From NCBI GenBank assembly GCA_947500755.1, contig CANMTO010000016.1, forward strand, positions 1-47,435: a stretch of DNA of 47,435 bases, written 5' to 3'. Below the pieces are notes generated by a model, which worked only from the letters and a program-made list of their open reading frames with translations, was not told where the DNA came from and made no database searches. Both the position numbers and the translations under genes were made by a program. The first letter of the stretch is position 1; each line of letters begins with the position of its first letter. Source of the DNA: Flavobacteriales bacterium (GTDB taxonomy: Bacteria; Bacteroidota; Bacteroidia; Flavobacteriales_D; Crocinitomicaceae). Shown here in pieces: positions 35,688 through 44,960 of this stretch.

Positions 35688-37570
35688 AAACTCTTTTATC
35701 GCTAAGTTCCTTACTTGTTGTTTTTCTATTGTCGGCACAAGCTGTCGTGTTGGACCATGTGGAACCAGCCAATTGGTGGGTTGGAATGAAACACCATCAA
35801 GTGCAGGTGTTGCTCCACGGCCCTCAAATTGCGAAGTATACAGTGAATGTACAAGGGTTGAATGTGCTAGGAATCGTGAAAACTGAGAATCCGAACTACC
35901 TTTTTGTTACGGTGGAAACGCAAGATAGAAATGCCGGAACCTATCCAATTACCTTAACAAATACCATGAATAAGGAAGTTGCGCGCTTTGAGTTTAAACT
36001 GGAAGAGCGTATCTACCAATCGGCGAAGCGAGAGGGATTTTCAACCAAAGATGTGATTTATCTGCTAATGCCAGACCGTTTTGCTAACCTTATCCCAGGT
36101 CAAGATGCCTTTCCGGGGATGACAGAGCCGGGAAATCGTTCGTTGCCGGGAGGTCGTCACGGGGGTGACATCGCTGGAATCATGGAGCACTTGGACTATA
36201 TTAAGGAATTAGGTGCAACGACTATTTGGACTACACCATTATTGGAAGATAATGAACCTACGTATTCATACCACGGCTACGCCCAATCGGATTTATATAA
36301 GGTTGATTCGCGCTATGGAACCAATTCTTGGTTTAAGGAATTGGTGCTTGAATCACACCGACGAGGCCTAAAAGTGATTAAAGATGAAGTGCCCAATCAC
36401 TGGTCAAGTAAGCATTGGATGATTCAAGATCTCCCCACAAAAACGTGGATTCATCAGTTTGATCAATTTACACGATCTTCCTACCGAACCAGCACCCAAA
36501 TGGATCCATATGCTGCTCCAACGGATCATTCGGCTTCTGCAGATGGTTGGTTTGATACCTCCATGCCGGACATGAATCAATCAAATCCATTACTCTTAAC
36601 CTACCTGATTCAAAATACCATTTGGTGGGTTGAGTATGCGTGTTTAGATGGCTTGCGAGTAGATACCTATTCATACAATGATAAGGAAGCGATTGCTACA
36701 TGGACCAAGGCTATTATGGAGGAGTATCCTTATTTAAATATGGTCGGGGAAGTGTGGTTGCATAATCAAGCACAAATTTCGTATTGGCAAAAGGACAGTA
36801 AAATTGGAGCCTTGGATTCTTATAACAGTGGTCTACCCGCCTTGATGGATTTCACTTTGCACGATGCGATCATGCAAGCATTCAATGAACGAAATCAAGG
36901 GTGGGATCAAGGTATGGCTCGGATTTATGAAAATTTTGTAAATGATTTTGTCTATGAAAATCCCAACAATATGTTGGTGTTTATGGAAAATCACGATACC
37001 AAGCGCTTCAATGAATATTGTCCGAACCTAGCCGATTATAAACTAGCACTTACCTTAATTGCAACCACTAGAGGAATTCCTCAAATTTATTACGGTTCGG
37101 AAATCGGAATGAAAGGTTCTAAAGATGTAGGAGATGCAGATATTCGCAGAGATTTTCCAGGAGGGTGGGATACCGATACGCTGACAGCATTTTATGCGCA
37201 AGATGATGTGCGAAAACGTTCAAAATTGGGTCGAACCCCAGAACAAGAAGCGTATTTTCAATTCACAAAAAAGGTACTCAATTGGCGTAAAAACCAAGCC
37301 GTAATTCATGAAGGAAGCTTAGTGCAGTATGTCCCGGAGAATAACGTGTATGTTTATTTTAGAATCTTAGAAGAAAAGAAAATTATGGTCGTGCTGAATA
37401 ATTCTACGGATGCTCAATCCTTTGCAACGATTCGTTTTGTTGATGTCTTAGATAAATTTTCTATTCGAGCAGTTCCCCTAAAAAAAGAGGTGTTATCCGA
37501 TACCTTCATTGACATGTCGCAGAAATCATTAACAATTCCAGGAAAAACAGCATGGATCATCGAATTGTAG
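35684..37570 (+). CDS. SusA-like GH13 neopullulanase/cyclomaltodextrinase
   Basis: A 628-residue alpha-glucan hydrolase with a signal peptide (to about residue 19), probably periplasmic because no T9SS tail is present. The N-terminal immunoglobulin-like domain (about 22-110, HVEPANWWVGMKHHQVQVLL) is the cyclomaltodextrinase type. The barrel has region I DEVPNH, region II GLRVDTYSY with nucleophile Asp327, region III GEVW with Glu356, and region IV ENHDTKR with Asp438, so the catalytic triad is complete. The family cuts linear or cyclic maltodextrins imported by SusC. It overlaps CotH by 4 bases and the GH31 gene by 19. Confidence 0.92.
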   Translation: MKTLLSLSSLLVVFLLSAQAVVLDHVEPANWWVGMKHHQVQVLLHGPQIAKYTVNVQGLNVLGIVKTENPNYLFVTVETQDRNAGTYPITLTNTMNKEVARFEFKLEERIYQSAKREGFSTKDVIYLLMPDRFANLIPGQDAFPGMTEPGNRSLPGGRHGGDIAGIMEHLDYIKELGATTIWTTPLLEDNEPTYSYHGYAQSDLYKVDSRYGTNSWFKELVLESHRRGLKVIKDEVPNHWSSKHWMIQDLPTKTWIHQFDQFTRSSYRTSTQMDPYAAPTDHSASADGWFDTSMPDMNQSNPLLLTYLIQNTIWWVEYACLDGLRVDTYSYNDKEAIATWTKAIMEEYPYLNMVGEVWLHNQAQISYWQKDSKIGALDSYNSGLPALMDFTLHDAIMQAFNERNQGWDQGMARIYENFVNDFVYENPNNMLVFMENHDTKRFNEYCPNLADYKLALTLIATTRGIPQIYYGSEIGMKGSKDVGDADIRRDFPGGWDTDTLTAFYAQDDVRKRSKLGRTPEQEAYFQFTKKVLNWRKNQAVIHEGSLVQYVPENNVYVYFRILEEKKIMVVLNNSTDAQSFATIRFVDVLDKFSIRAVPLKKEVLSDTFIDMSQKSLTIPGKTAWIIEL

Positions 37571-40062
37571 GAAAGGTCTTAGTCCTCGCGTTGTTTACAT
37601 GGATTAACGTAAATGTATGGAGTCAAAATCCGACACGACAATTTAAGAGTATTGCTTCAATTCCTGCGGGAATTAAAGTCACCGTTTCAGATGGGGAGTA
37701 CATATTCCGATCTTATGGTCCTAACATTATTGAAACCACCTTTATTCCCAATGGACAAAAGCATGAAGCGAACTCTCACGCCGTAGAAAAAAAACCGGAT
37801 GAAAATTCGTTTACATGGGCTGCAACGTCCAATACCTTTATTCCTCCGTTTATTCATATTTATCACAAAGAAGATAGGGATAAGAAAATGAATCCCATCA
37901 TATTAATTCAAACCAATCCCTTTAAAATCACCTATTGGCACAAAGGCCGTTACTTGCTTTCTGAACGATGGGGTTATGATGTGGATTCCAGTATGGAAAA
38001 AATTCAGTTTAACTTAAGTCAGGGCGAAAAGTTATTTGGCACCGGGAATCGGGTGCTTGGAATGGACCGAAGAGGGTATAGGTTACCGCTATACAATAAG
38101 GCACATTACGGGTATGAAACGCATTCGGAACAGATGAACTATAGTATGCCCTTGGTGATTTCAGATCGGCTTTATGCCTTGCACTTTGATAATTCGTATA
38201 CCGGTTTTCTAGACCTGGATTCAAAAAAAGACAGCAGCCTGACTTACGAAACAACAGGTGGTAGAAAAACCTATCAGGTAATCGCAGCAGACAATTGGAA
38301 AGAATTAGTGGAATCGTATACCAGTTTGACAGGAAGACAACCGCTCCCGCCTCGTTGGGCATTTGGTAATTTTGCAAGCCGCTTTGGCTATCATTCTGAA
38401 CAGGAAGCTCGTACAGTAGTTTCTAAGTTTAAGGCCGACAGCATTCCGCTAGATGCGATTGTCTTTGATTTGTATTGGTTTGGCACAAGCATCCAAGGTA
38501 CCTTGGGTAATTTTGAATTCCACCGAGATAGCTTTCCGAATCCAAAACAAATGATCTCAGATTTTAAAAATACTGGGGTTAAAACAGTCTTGATAACTGA
38601 GCCTTTTATTTTAACCACTTCAAAGACGTGGGAGGAAACTAAAACTAAAAAACTACTTTGCACAGACATTACCGGTGAAAAACCGTTTACCTATGATTTT
38701 TATTTTGGTAATACAGGCCTGCTTGATATATATAAACCGGAAACGAAACAGTGGTTTTGGAACATTTACAAAGGCTTAATAGAAATGGGAGTTGAAGGGA
38801 TTTGGGGAGATTTAGGAGAGCCAGAGGTACATCCCGATGATTTATACCACGTGGTTGGTAGAGCCAATCGGGTGCACAACATATATGGTCATGATTGGGC
38901 AAGGTTAATTCAGGAAGGCTATCGCGCTGATTTTTCCAATAAAAGACCATTTATTTTAATGCGTTCTGGGTATTCAGGTTCTCAACGGTTCGGTATGATT
39001 CCATGGACTGGGGATGTAAATCGCACCTGGGGTGGATTAAAACCTCAAGTGGAGCTTACGCTACAGGCAGGATTGCAAGGTATTGGATACCTCCACTCCG
39101 ACCTTGGTGGCTTTGGTGGAGCCAACGATGACCCCGAACTGTATGTCCGGTGGTTACAATATGGGGTGTTTCAGCCGATTTTTAGACCGCATGCGCAACA
39201 AGAAGTCCCAAGCGAAGCAATCTTTAAAGATGCTAAAACCAAGGCCCTAGCGAAAGAAGCCATCGAATGGCGTTACCGGTTATTGCCTTACAATTATACC
39301 TTGGCCTATGAGAATTCAACTACTGGAATTCCATTGATGCGCCCTGTTTTTATGGAGTATCCGAAACAAACGGATTTTATGGATCGAACCGATTGTTATT
39401 TTTGGGGTCCCGACATTTTTGTTGTCCCAGTAACAGAAAAAGGACAAAAAATCATAAGAATTGATTTTCCAGATTCTAATCCATGGTTTAACCTGTACAC
39501 AGACGAACGGGTTGTTCCGCAGCAATTCATAACCACTGCGCGTTGTTTTTGGGGGTCTCGAATGGAAATGGTTTGGAATGAACCCACCATCGATTCCTTG
39601 ACTATGGATAATATTCCTGTATTTGTTAAGGCCGGCGCTTTTATTCCGATGGCTGAGAAAGGAATACAGTCAACCGAAGAATATGCTGTAAATAAGGTGG
39701 AGGTGCATTTCTATTACGACCCTACGGTTTCCTCCTCTAAAGGAAAGTTATTTGAAGATGACGGGAATTCACGGCAAGATTTTGATGGAGACTGTTACAC
39801 CTTATTCGAATTTGACTACCTTAAAAAGTCAACGAAAAAATCGGCAATTAATGTGAAATCTACCAGTCCGTATTGCAAACCTTTTAGTCCAGGAGTTACT
39901 TTGGTCATTCACAATGTTTCCAAAGCCCCTCGAATAATAACTAAGACCAATGATCAATTGCTTGGACAAGACACCAAGATAACCTTTGACTCAACAACAA
40001 AAACGGTACGTCTTCTTTATAAACTGGAGGACGGTAATGAATTGAAAATCAAATTCCACTAA
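37552..40062 (+). CDS. GH31 alpha-glucosidase
   Basis: An exo-acting enzyme of 836 residues that releases glucose from the non-reducing end of maltooligosaccharides. A signal peptide-like N-terminus (VGKVLVLALFTWINVNVWSQ) suggests the periplasm or outer membrane. The N-terminal beta-sandwich is followed by the barrel with IVFDLYWFG, nucleophile Asp420 (GIWGDLGEPEVH), acid/base Asp488 (WTGDVNRTW) and the HSDLGGFGG motif. The C-terminal beta domains follow. The nucleophile motif differs slightly from the common WxDMNEP. The start overlaps the previous gene by 19 bases; no alternative ATG preserves the signal peptide. Confidence 0.92.
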   Translation: MDHRIVGKVLVLALFTWINVNVWSQNPTRQFKSIASIPAGIKVTVSDGEYIFRSYGPNIIETTFIPNGQKHEANSHAVEKKPDENSFTWAATSNTFIPPFIHIYHKEDRDKKMNPIILIQTNPFKITYWHKGRYLLSERWGYDVDSSMEKIQFNLSQGEKLFGTGNRVLGMDRRGYRLPLYNKAHYGYETHSEQMNYSMPLVISDRLYALHFDNSYTGFLDLDSKKDSSLTYETTGGRKTYQVIAADNWKELVESYTSLTGRQPLPPRWAFGNFASRFGYHSEQEARTVVSKFKADSIPLDAIVFDLYWFGTSIQGTLGNFEFHRDSFPNPKQMISDFKNTGVKTVLITEPFILTTSKTWEETKTKKLLCTDITGEKPFTYDFYFGNTGLLDIYKPETKQWFWNIYKGLIEMGVEGIWGDLGEPEVHPDDLYHVVGRANRVHNIYGHDWARLIQEGYRADFSNKRPFILMRSGYSGSQRFGMIPWTGDVNRTWGGLKPQVELTLQAGLQGIGYLHSDLGGFGGANDDPELYVRWLQYGVFQPIFRPHAQQEVPSEAIFKDAKTKALAKEAIEWRYRLLPYNYTLAYENSTTGIPLMRPVFMEYPKQTDFMDRTDCYFWGPDIFVVPVTEKGQKIIRIDFPDSNPWFNLYTDERVVPQQFITTARCFWGSRMEMVWNEPTIDSLTMDNIPVFVKAGAFIPMAEKGIQSTEEYAVNKVEVHFYYDPTVSSSKGKLFEDDGNSRQDFDGDCYTLFEFDYLKKSTKKSAINVKSTSPYCKPFSPGVTLVIHNVSKAPRIITKTNDQLLGQDTKITFDSTTKTVRLLYKLEDGNELKIKFH

Positions 40063-40099
40063 ATTTCTTTGTGTCATAATGACGTTTTGAAAAAAAAAG

Positions 40100-40107
40100 T
40101 ATATTTG
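40100..40107 (+). promoter_or_regulatory. Putative -7 element for susCD
   Basis: TATATTTG matches TAnnTTTG and lies 40 bases before the susC ATG. No TTG is at the standard spacing, but the palindrome GTCATAATGAC (40073-40083) ends 16 bases upstream, where an activator could replace a missing -33. Confidence 0.45.
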
Positions 40108-40147
40108 GAAGCACTTTAATTAAAAACTAACAACAATTTAAAAGATT

Positions 40148-43100
40148 ATGAATAGACAATTATTTATTAAATCTTTTTCCTTGATTTTTATGTTGGCCTT
40201 GTCCGTCCTCGGATTTGCGCAAACAGGTAAAATTAATGGGGTAATTGAGGACCCTAAGGGAAATAAACTAAGCGATGTGAAAGTTCTAGCAGATGGGCCA
40301 ACGAAAGGGGTTGCCTTTTCTGATGTTAATGGAGCCTATGAAATTACCGGTTTGGCTGATGGGAGTTATGTGTTGACCTTGCGTCTGATTGGATTAGAAG
40401 ACATGACCCTAGACGTGGCCATTTCAGGTGGCGGAACCATTACAAAAAACTTAGTTTTTGGAGATAATCAGAAAGCATCCGATGAGGTGGTTGTGATTGG
40501 TTATGGAACAACGAGAACGAAGGATTTAACCGGTGCGGCTACCATTATTAATGAGAAAAACTTTCTTAAGGGGTCCTTGGCTTCCCCAGAGCAATTATTA
40601 ATGGGAAAGGTAGCTGGATTAAAGGTTACTTCGAATGATGGAGCGCCTGGTTCAGGGAGTACATTGAGACTTCGAGGGGGTACTTCAATCAATGCGAGTA
40701 ACGACCCCTTAATCGTGGTGGATGGAGTTCCCTTGGATAATGGTGGGATTTCAGGAGCAGCGAATCCTTTGTCTTTAATTAATCCGAATGATATTGAGTC
40801 TTTTGTCGTATTAAAAGATGCTTCGGCAACCGCTATTTATGGTTCGCGTGCTGCGAATGGGGTAATTATCATCACCACGAAAAAAGGTTCAGCTACTCAG
40901 AATCAAGTGAAGGTGGTCTTGGATTCTAAAATTTCCTTATCCACCATTGCGAAATATGCGGATGTACTCACCGGAGATTCCTTGCGTGCGCTAATCAACC
41001 GGAAAGGTTCAGCAGCACAGAAAGCATTATTGGGAACGGCAAACACGGATTGGCAACGTGAAGTGTTTCGTAATGCCATAGTAGCCGATAATAACGTATC
41101 AATTACTGGCGGAATCAAAGGCTTACCTTATCGCTTATCGATTGGTAATCGAGCGGAAAATGGCCTATTGAAACGAGATAATATGAATAGAACTTCCTTG
41201 AGTTTAAACATGACACCAAGCTTTTTAGACGGGTCTCTTCAACTGGAGGTAAATCAAAAATTAGTTCAATCGCGCGCATTCTTTGCGAACCGTGGGGCCT
41301 TAGGAGCAGCTTTCTTTGACCCAACACAACCGGTTTACTCAGATACATCGTTGTACGGCGGATATTTTGAATGGGTTGACAACAACAAACCAAACACCCT
41401 TTCTGGAAGAAATCCACTGGGTTTAATTAAGCAATCGGAAGACCGAAGTGTGGTTAATCGCTACATCGGTAATGCAAAGGTGAGCTACAAAATGCCGTTT
41501 TTACCGCAATTAAAAGCAGTGGTAAACCTTGGTACCGATCAATCAGAAGGTACAGGGTATACAGAAACACAATCGACTTCAGCCGCAGGATATTTTAGTC
41601 AGGGTAGTTACAGTCAATATCGTCAAACGAAAGGAAATAAATTGATCGAAGCGTACGCGAATTATAATTCAGGTGATAAATTAAAAAATCAGATTCTTGA
41701 TATAACAGCTGGGTATTCTTACCAAGATTGGTACACCACAAGTCCGAACAACCCAACCTACAACCAAGCACAAGATTCGGTCATTGCATTACCTGCAGCA
41801 AATCCGTTCTATACAAAGAATGCGTTATTGTCTTATTATGCTCGTGCCATTTACTCACTTAATGACCGATATGTGATCAACGTGTCTATGCGTCGAGACG
41901 GTTCTTCTAGATTTAGCCCAGAGCAACGTTGGGGTTGGTTCCCTGCAGCATCTGCAGCATGGATTGTAAGTCAAGAAAAATTCATGAAAAATGTCAAAGC
42001 CATCAATATGTTGAAAGTTCGTGCTGGATGGGGTGTAACTGGTCAGCAAGATGGAATTGGTGATTATGCCTATATCGGGAATTACTTCGAAGGGGGCCCA
42101 ACCGCGCAATACGCTTTCGGCGGACAATATTACACGGTATTCCGTCCTGCAGGATTTGATGCCAACTTAAAATGGGAAACTACCACAAGCTACAACATCG
42201 GATTAGATTTCGGCTTGTTAAAAGACCGCATCTCAGGTTCGATTGATGTGTACAAGAAATTAACCTCCGACTTACTAGCTACAGTAGCTGTACCTGCTGG
42301 AACCAATTTTACAAATCAAATCTTAACGAACGTTGGGGGGATGGAAAATAAAGGAATCGAGGCCAGTTTGAATCTAGGTATTATTGCCAAAAAGAAAATG
42401 CGCCTAGATTGGATGGTGAATGCAACGCATAACATTAATCAAGTAACGAAACTTTCTCAAATTCAAGACCCAAACTCTCCAGGTATCTTAGTTGGAGGTA
42501 TCGCTGGAGGAATCGGAAACCAAGTGTTGATTCATCAAGTGGCTTATCCGACTTTTACGTATTTCTTATATGAGCAACAATACGATACAGACGGGAGCTT
42601 GATCGAAGTGGGTCAACAAGCAAGCATCGATATGAACGGTGATGGCAACATCACAGCAACCGATAAATGGAAAGATACAAATGCCTTTGTTGATCGGAAC
42701 AACGATGGCTTAATCAACGTGAAAGACCGTTATTATGCGGGCCAAGTGGCACCAAAAATCTTCCTTGGAACAGCCTTGAATTTCCAATATGGAAAATGGT
42801 ATGCGGGGGTATCCATGCGTAGCGAATTGGGTGCAACGATTTATAACAACATCCATTCAAATAGTGGAACGTTTACCGCAGTGGAAGGAACTAAGAAATA
42901 CTTAAACAACATCAGTTCCTTGTACTATGAGGACGAGGTGCAAAAAACAACTACAAATCAGTTATTATCTGACCACTACCTTGAAAAAGCGAATTTCTTG
43001 CGCGTTGACAACATCAACGTAGGATATAACTTTGGAAAACTTGGCTTCACCAAAAATAAGATTGGATTAAATGCTGGGTTCTCTGTTCAAAACGTATTTG

Positions 43101-43207
43101 TAGTAACTAAATATTCCGGACAAGATCCTGAAGTTGGGGGTGGGGTTGATAATAACTTCTATCCACGACCACGTGTGTATACCTTAAACTTAACCTTTGA
43201 TTTTTAA
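40148..43207 (+). CDS. SusC-like TonB-dependent outer membrane transporter
   Basis: A 1019-residue beta-barrel importer of oligosaccharides energised by TonB. The signal peptide (to about residue 25) leads to a carboxypeptidase regulatory-like domain (GKINGVIEDPKGNKLSDVKV), a TonB-box-like VVVIGYGTTR, and the plug (LRLRGGTSINASNDPLIVVDGVPLDNGG). The long barrel ends in an aromatic residue (NLTFDF) as outer-membrane proteins do. It is followed 10 bases later by susD. The upstream amylase genes make alpha-glucan oligosaccharides the likely cargo. Confidence 0.96.
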   Translation: MNRQLFIKSFSLIFMLALSVLGFAQTGKINGVIEDPKGNKLSDVKVLADGPTKGVAFSDVNGAYEITGLADGSYVLTLRLIGLEDMTLDVAISGGGTITKNLVFGDNQKASDEVVVIGYGTTRTKDLTGAATIINEKNFLKGSLASPEQLLMGKVAGLKVTSNDGAPGSGSTLRLRGGTSINASNDPLIVVDGVPLDNGGISGAANPLSLINPNDIESFVVLKDASATAIYGSRAANGVIIITTKKGSATQNQVKVVLDSKISLSTIAKYADVLTGDSLRALINRKGSAAQKALLGTANTDWQREVFRNAIVADNNVSITGGIKGLPYRLSIGNRAENGLLKRDNMNRTSLSLNMTPSFLDGSLQLEVNQKLVQSRAFFANRGALGAAFFDPTQPVYSDTSLYGGYFEWVDNNKPNTLSGRNPLGLIKQSEDRSVVNRYIGNAKVSYKMPFLPQLKAVVNLGTDQSEGTGYTETQSTSAAGYFSQGSYSQYRQTKGNKLIEAYANYNSGDKLKNQILDITAGYSYQDWYTTSPNNPTYNQAQDSVIALPAANPFYTKNALLSYYARAIYSLNDRYVINVSMRRDGSSRFSPEQRWGWFPAASAAWIVSQEKFMKNVKAINMLKVRAGWGVTGQQDGIGDYAYIGNYFEGGPTAQYAFGGQYYTVFRPAGFDANLKWETTTSYNIGLDFGLLKDRISGSIDVYKKLTSDLLATVAVPAGTNFTNQILTNVGGMENKGIEASLNLGIIAKKKMRLDWMVNATHNINQVTKLSQIQDPNSPGILVGGIAGGIGNQVLIHQVAYPTFTYFLYEQQYDTDGSLIEVGQQASIDMNGDGNITATDKWKDTNAFVDRNNDGLINVKDRYYAGQVAPKIFLGTALNFQYGKWYAGVSMRSELGATIYNNIHSNSGTFTAVEGTKKYLNNISSLYYEDEVQKTTTNQLLSDHYLEKANFLRVDNINVGYNFGKLGFTKNKIGLNAGFSVQNVFVVTKYSGQDPEVGGGVDNNFYPRPRVYTLNLTFDF

Positions 43208-43217
43208 ATTTAACACC

Positions 43218-44786
43218 ATGAAAAAGTCAATTTTATATACTGCATTATTGGGAACACTACTTCTTGGGTTCTCATGTAACAAACAACTTAATCAGTCACC
43301 GAAATATGGTCTGAATGCCGAAACGGTGTACAAAGACCCAAATAATTATATTAAGGTCCTAGCTAAATTGTATTCAGGTCTTTCTATGACGGGTAATCAA
43401 GGTCCAGCAGGACAAGCTGATATTGCAGGAATCGATGAAGGATTCTCTGCCTATGTTCGTGTACTTTGGAATTTACAAGAATTACCGACCGATGAAGCGG
43501 TTTGTGGTTGGAACGACCCAGGCATTCCGGAATTGGTTAAAAATGAAATCAATGCAGAGAATGTATGGGTAAAAGGAATGTACTACCGAATTTATTATCA
43601 AATCACCTTGTGTAATGAATTCATTGGACAAGCGAGCGATGAGAAATTAGAAGCTAGAGGGTTCAGTGAAAACGATAAGCAAATGATTCGCATGTATCGC
43701 AATGAAGCGAGATTTTTACGCGCTTTAAGTTATTATCATGCCATGGATTTATTTGGAAATGTTCCATTTGTTGATGAAAATGATCAAGTGGGTGCTTTTC
43801 AACCAGAGCGTATAACACGCGCTGATTTATTTAATTACGTTGAATCAGAACTCTTGGCAGTTGAGCCAAGCCTAACGCCAGCATCGTCTGTAGTATATGG
43901 TCACGCGTCAAAAGCGGCAGCACAAGCATTATTAGCTAAGTTGTATTTGAATGCTGAAGTGTATACCGGAACGGCGCGCTGGGGTGATTGTAAGGATTAT
44001 TGTCAGAAGATTATTGATGCACCATTCACCTTAGATGATAGTTATCAAGAGTTGTTTTTGGCCGATAATCATACATCTCCGGAAATTATCTTCCCAGTTG
44101 TTTATGATGGATTGTATTCCCAAACTTGGGGTGGAACTACCTTTTTAGTTTGTGCTTCGTTAGGAGGTTCTATGGTGGCGGCAGATTATGGTGTTAATGG
44201 AAAGTGGGCTGGTTTGCGAGCAAAAGAATCCTTGGTAAACAAATTTGCGGACACAACTGAAGATTCGCGTTACTTGTTTTACACCACTGGTCAAACGAAA
44301 GAAATAACCACCCTAGGAACATTTACGCAAGGGTATGCGAATCCGAAGTTTAAGAATGTAACCAGCGCTGGTCTAACTGGTTCTAACAACGCGAATTCTC
44401 CACATACAGACATCGATTTCCCGATGTTTCGATTAGGAGATGTATACTTGATGATGGCTGAAGCGAGTTTGCGCTTAACGGATCAGGGTACTGCCTTACA
44501 ATACATGAATTTAATTCGTGAACGTGCTTATGGAGACAACCTGCACAATTTTGCTACAGTTACCTTGTCCGATATTATTGATGAGCGTGCTCGTGAAATG
44601 CAATGGGAAGGAACCCGAAGAACCGATTTAATTCGCTTTGATTTGTTTTCTGGTTCAACCTACGTATGGCCCTTTAAAGGAGGAGATGTAGCCGGGATTG
44701 GAATTGATCCATACTTGGAATTGTATCCACTTCCTACCTCAGATATTATCTTAAATCCAAACCTGGTTCAAAATACAGGGTATTAA
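43218..44786 (+). CDS. SusD-like starch-binding outer membrane lipoprotein
   Basis: A 522-residue surface lipoprotein that lids the SusC barrel and binds glycan. The lipobox is LGFSC with Cys20. Helical TPR-like segments carry the family signatures (RFLRALSYYHAMDLFGNVPF; AALALLAKLYLN-like AAQALLAKLYLN) and the C-terminus ends LYPLPTSDIILNPNLVQNTGY, a classic RagB/SusD tail. The frame is open seven codons further upstream, but ATG 43218 gives the proper lipoprotein signal. No SusE or SusF homologue follows. Confidence 0.95.
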   Translation: MKKSILYTALLGTLLLGFSCNKQLNQSPKYGLNAETVYKDPNNYIKVLAKLYSGLSMTGNQGPAGQADIAGIDEGFSAYVRVLWNLQELPTDEAVCGWNDPGIPELVKNEINAENVWVKGMYYRIYYQITLCNEFIGQASDEKLEARGFSENDKQMIRMYRNEARFLRALSYYHAMDLFGNVPFVDENDQVGAFQPERITRADLFNYVESELLAVEPSLTPASSVVYGHASKAAAQALLAKLYLNAEVYTGTARWGDCKDYCQKIIDAPFTLDDSYQELFLADNHTSPEIIFPVVYDGLYSQTWGGTTFLVCASLGGSMVAADYGVNGKWAGLRAKESLVNKFADTTEDSRYLFYTTGQTKEITTLGTFTQGYANPKFKNVTSAGLTGSNNANSPHTDIDFPMFRLGDVYLMMAEASLRLTDQGTALQYMNLIRERAYGDNLHNFATVTLSDIIDERAREMQWEGTRRTDLIRFDLFSGSTYVWPFKGGDVAGIGIDPYLELYPLPTSDIILNPNLVQNTGY

Positions 44787-44807
44787 TACGATGTTGATTG
44801 ATGGAGA

Positions 44808-44838
44808 AAGGGTGCGCCGAAAGGCCCCCCTTTTTTTG
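44808..44838 (+). terminator. Terminator of the susCD transcript
   Basis: An imperfect stem AAAGGG-(TGC)-GCC with GGC-(CCC)-CCTTT closes on a GAAA loop (44820-44823), followed by a run of T (44832-44838). It is the last signal before the palindromic repeat cluster. Confidence 0.7.
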
Positions 44839-44878
44839 TTTAATGAAATATGGGTATAAAACCTGGCCGATATTCCAC

Positions 44879-44950
44879 CGAAGGGGCGAAATACGCTAGC
44901 CCCGAAGGGGCGAAATACGTTAGCCCTGAAGGGGCGTGATAGAATAATAA
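44879..44950 (+). repeat. Three tandem 24-base palindromic (REP-like) units
   Basis: Units at 44879-44902 and 44903-44926 differ at one base; a third, 44927-44950, keeps only its first half (CTGAAGGGGCG). Each boundary forms a small hairpin: GCCCCGAAGGGGC (44900-44912) and GCCCTGAAGGGGC (44924-44936). They lie between the convergent ends of susD and lnt. No transposase is near. Confidence 0.8.
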
Positions 44951-44960
44951 ACCGGATTTC

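Noticed and set aside
38009..38377. 122-codon minus-strand frame inside the GH31 gene
   Set aside because: Antisense to conserved catalytic-domain coding sequence and without any recognisable domain.
35684..40062. GH31 gene start overlap as a frameshifted fusion of the GH13 and GH31 genes
   Set aside because: Each protein is full length with its own signal peptide and complete catalytic residues; the 19-base overlap is ordinary gene packing.
44879..44950. Repeat cluster as a CRISPR array
   Set aside because: The units are directly tandem with no spacers, only three copies exist, and no cas gene is present.
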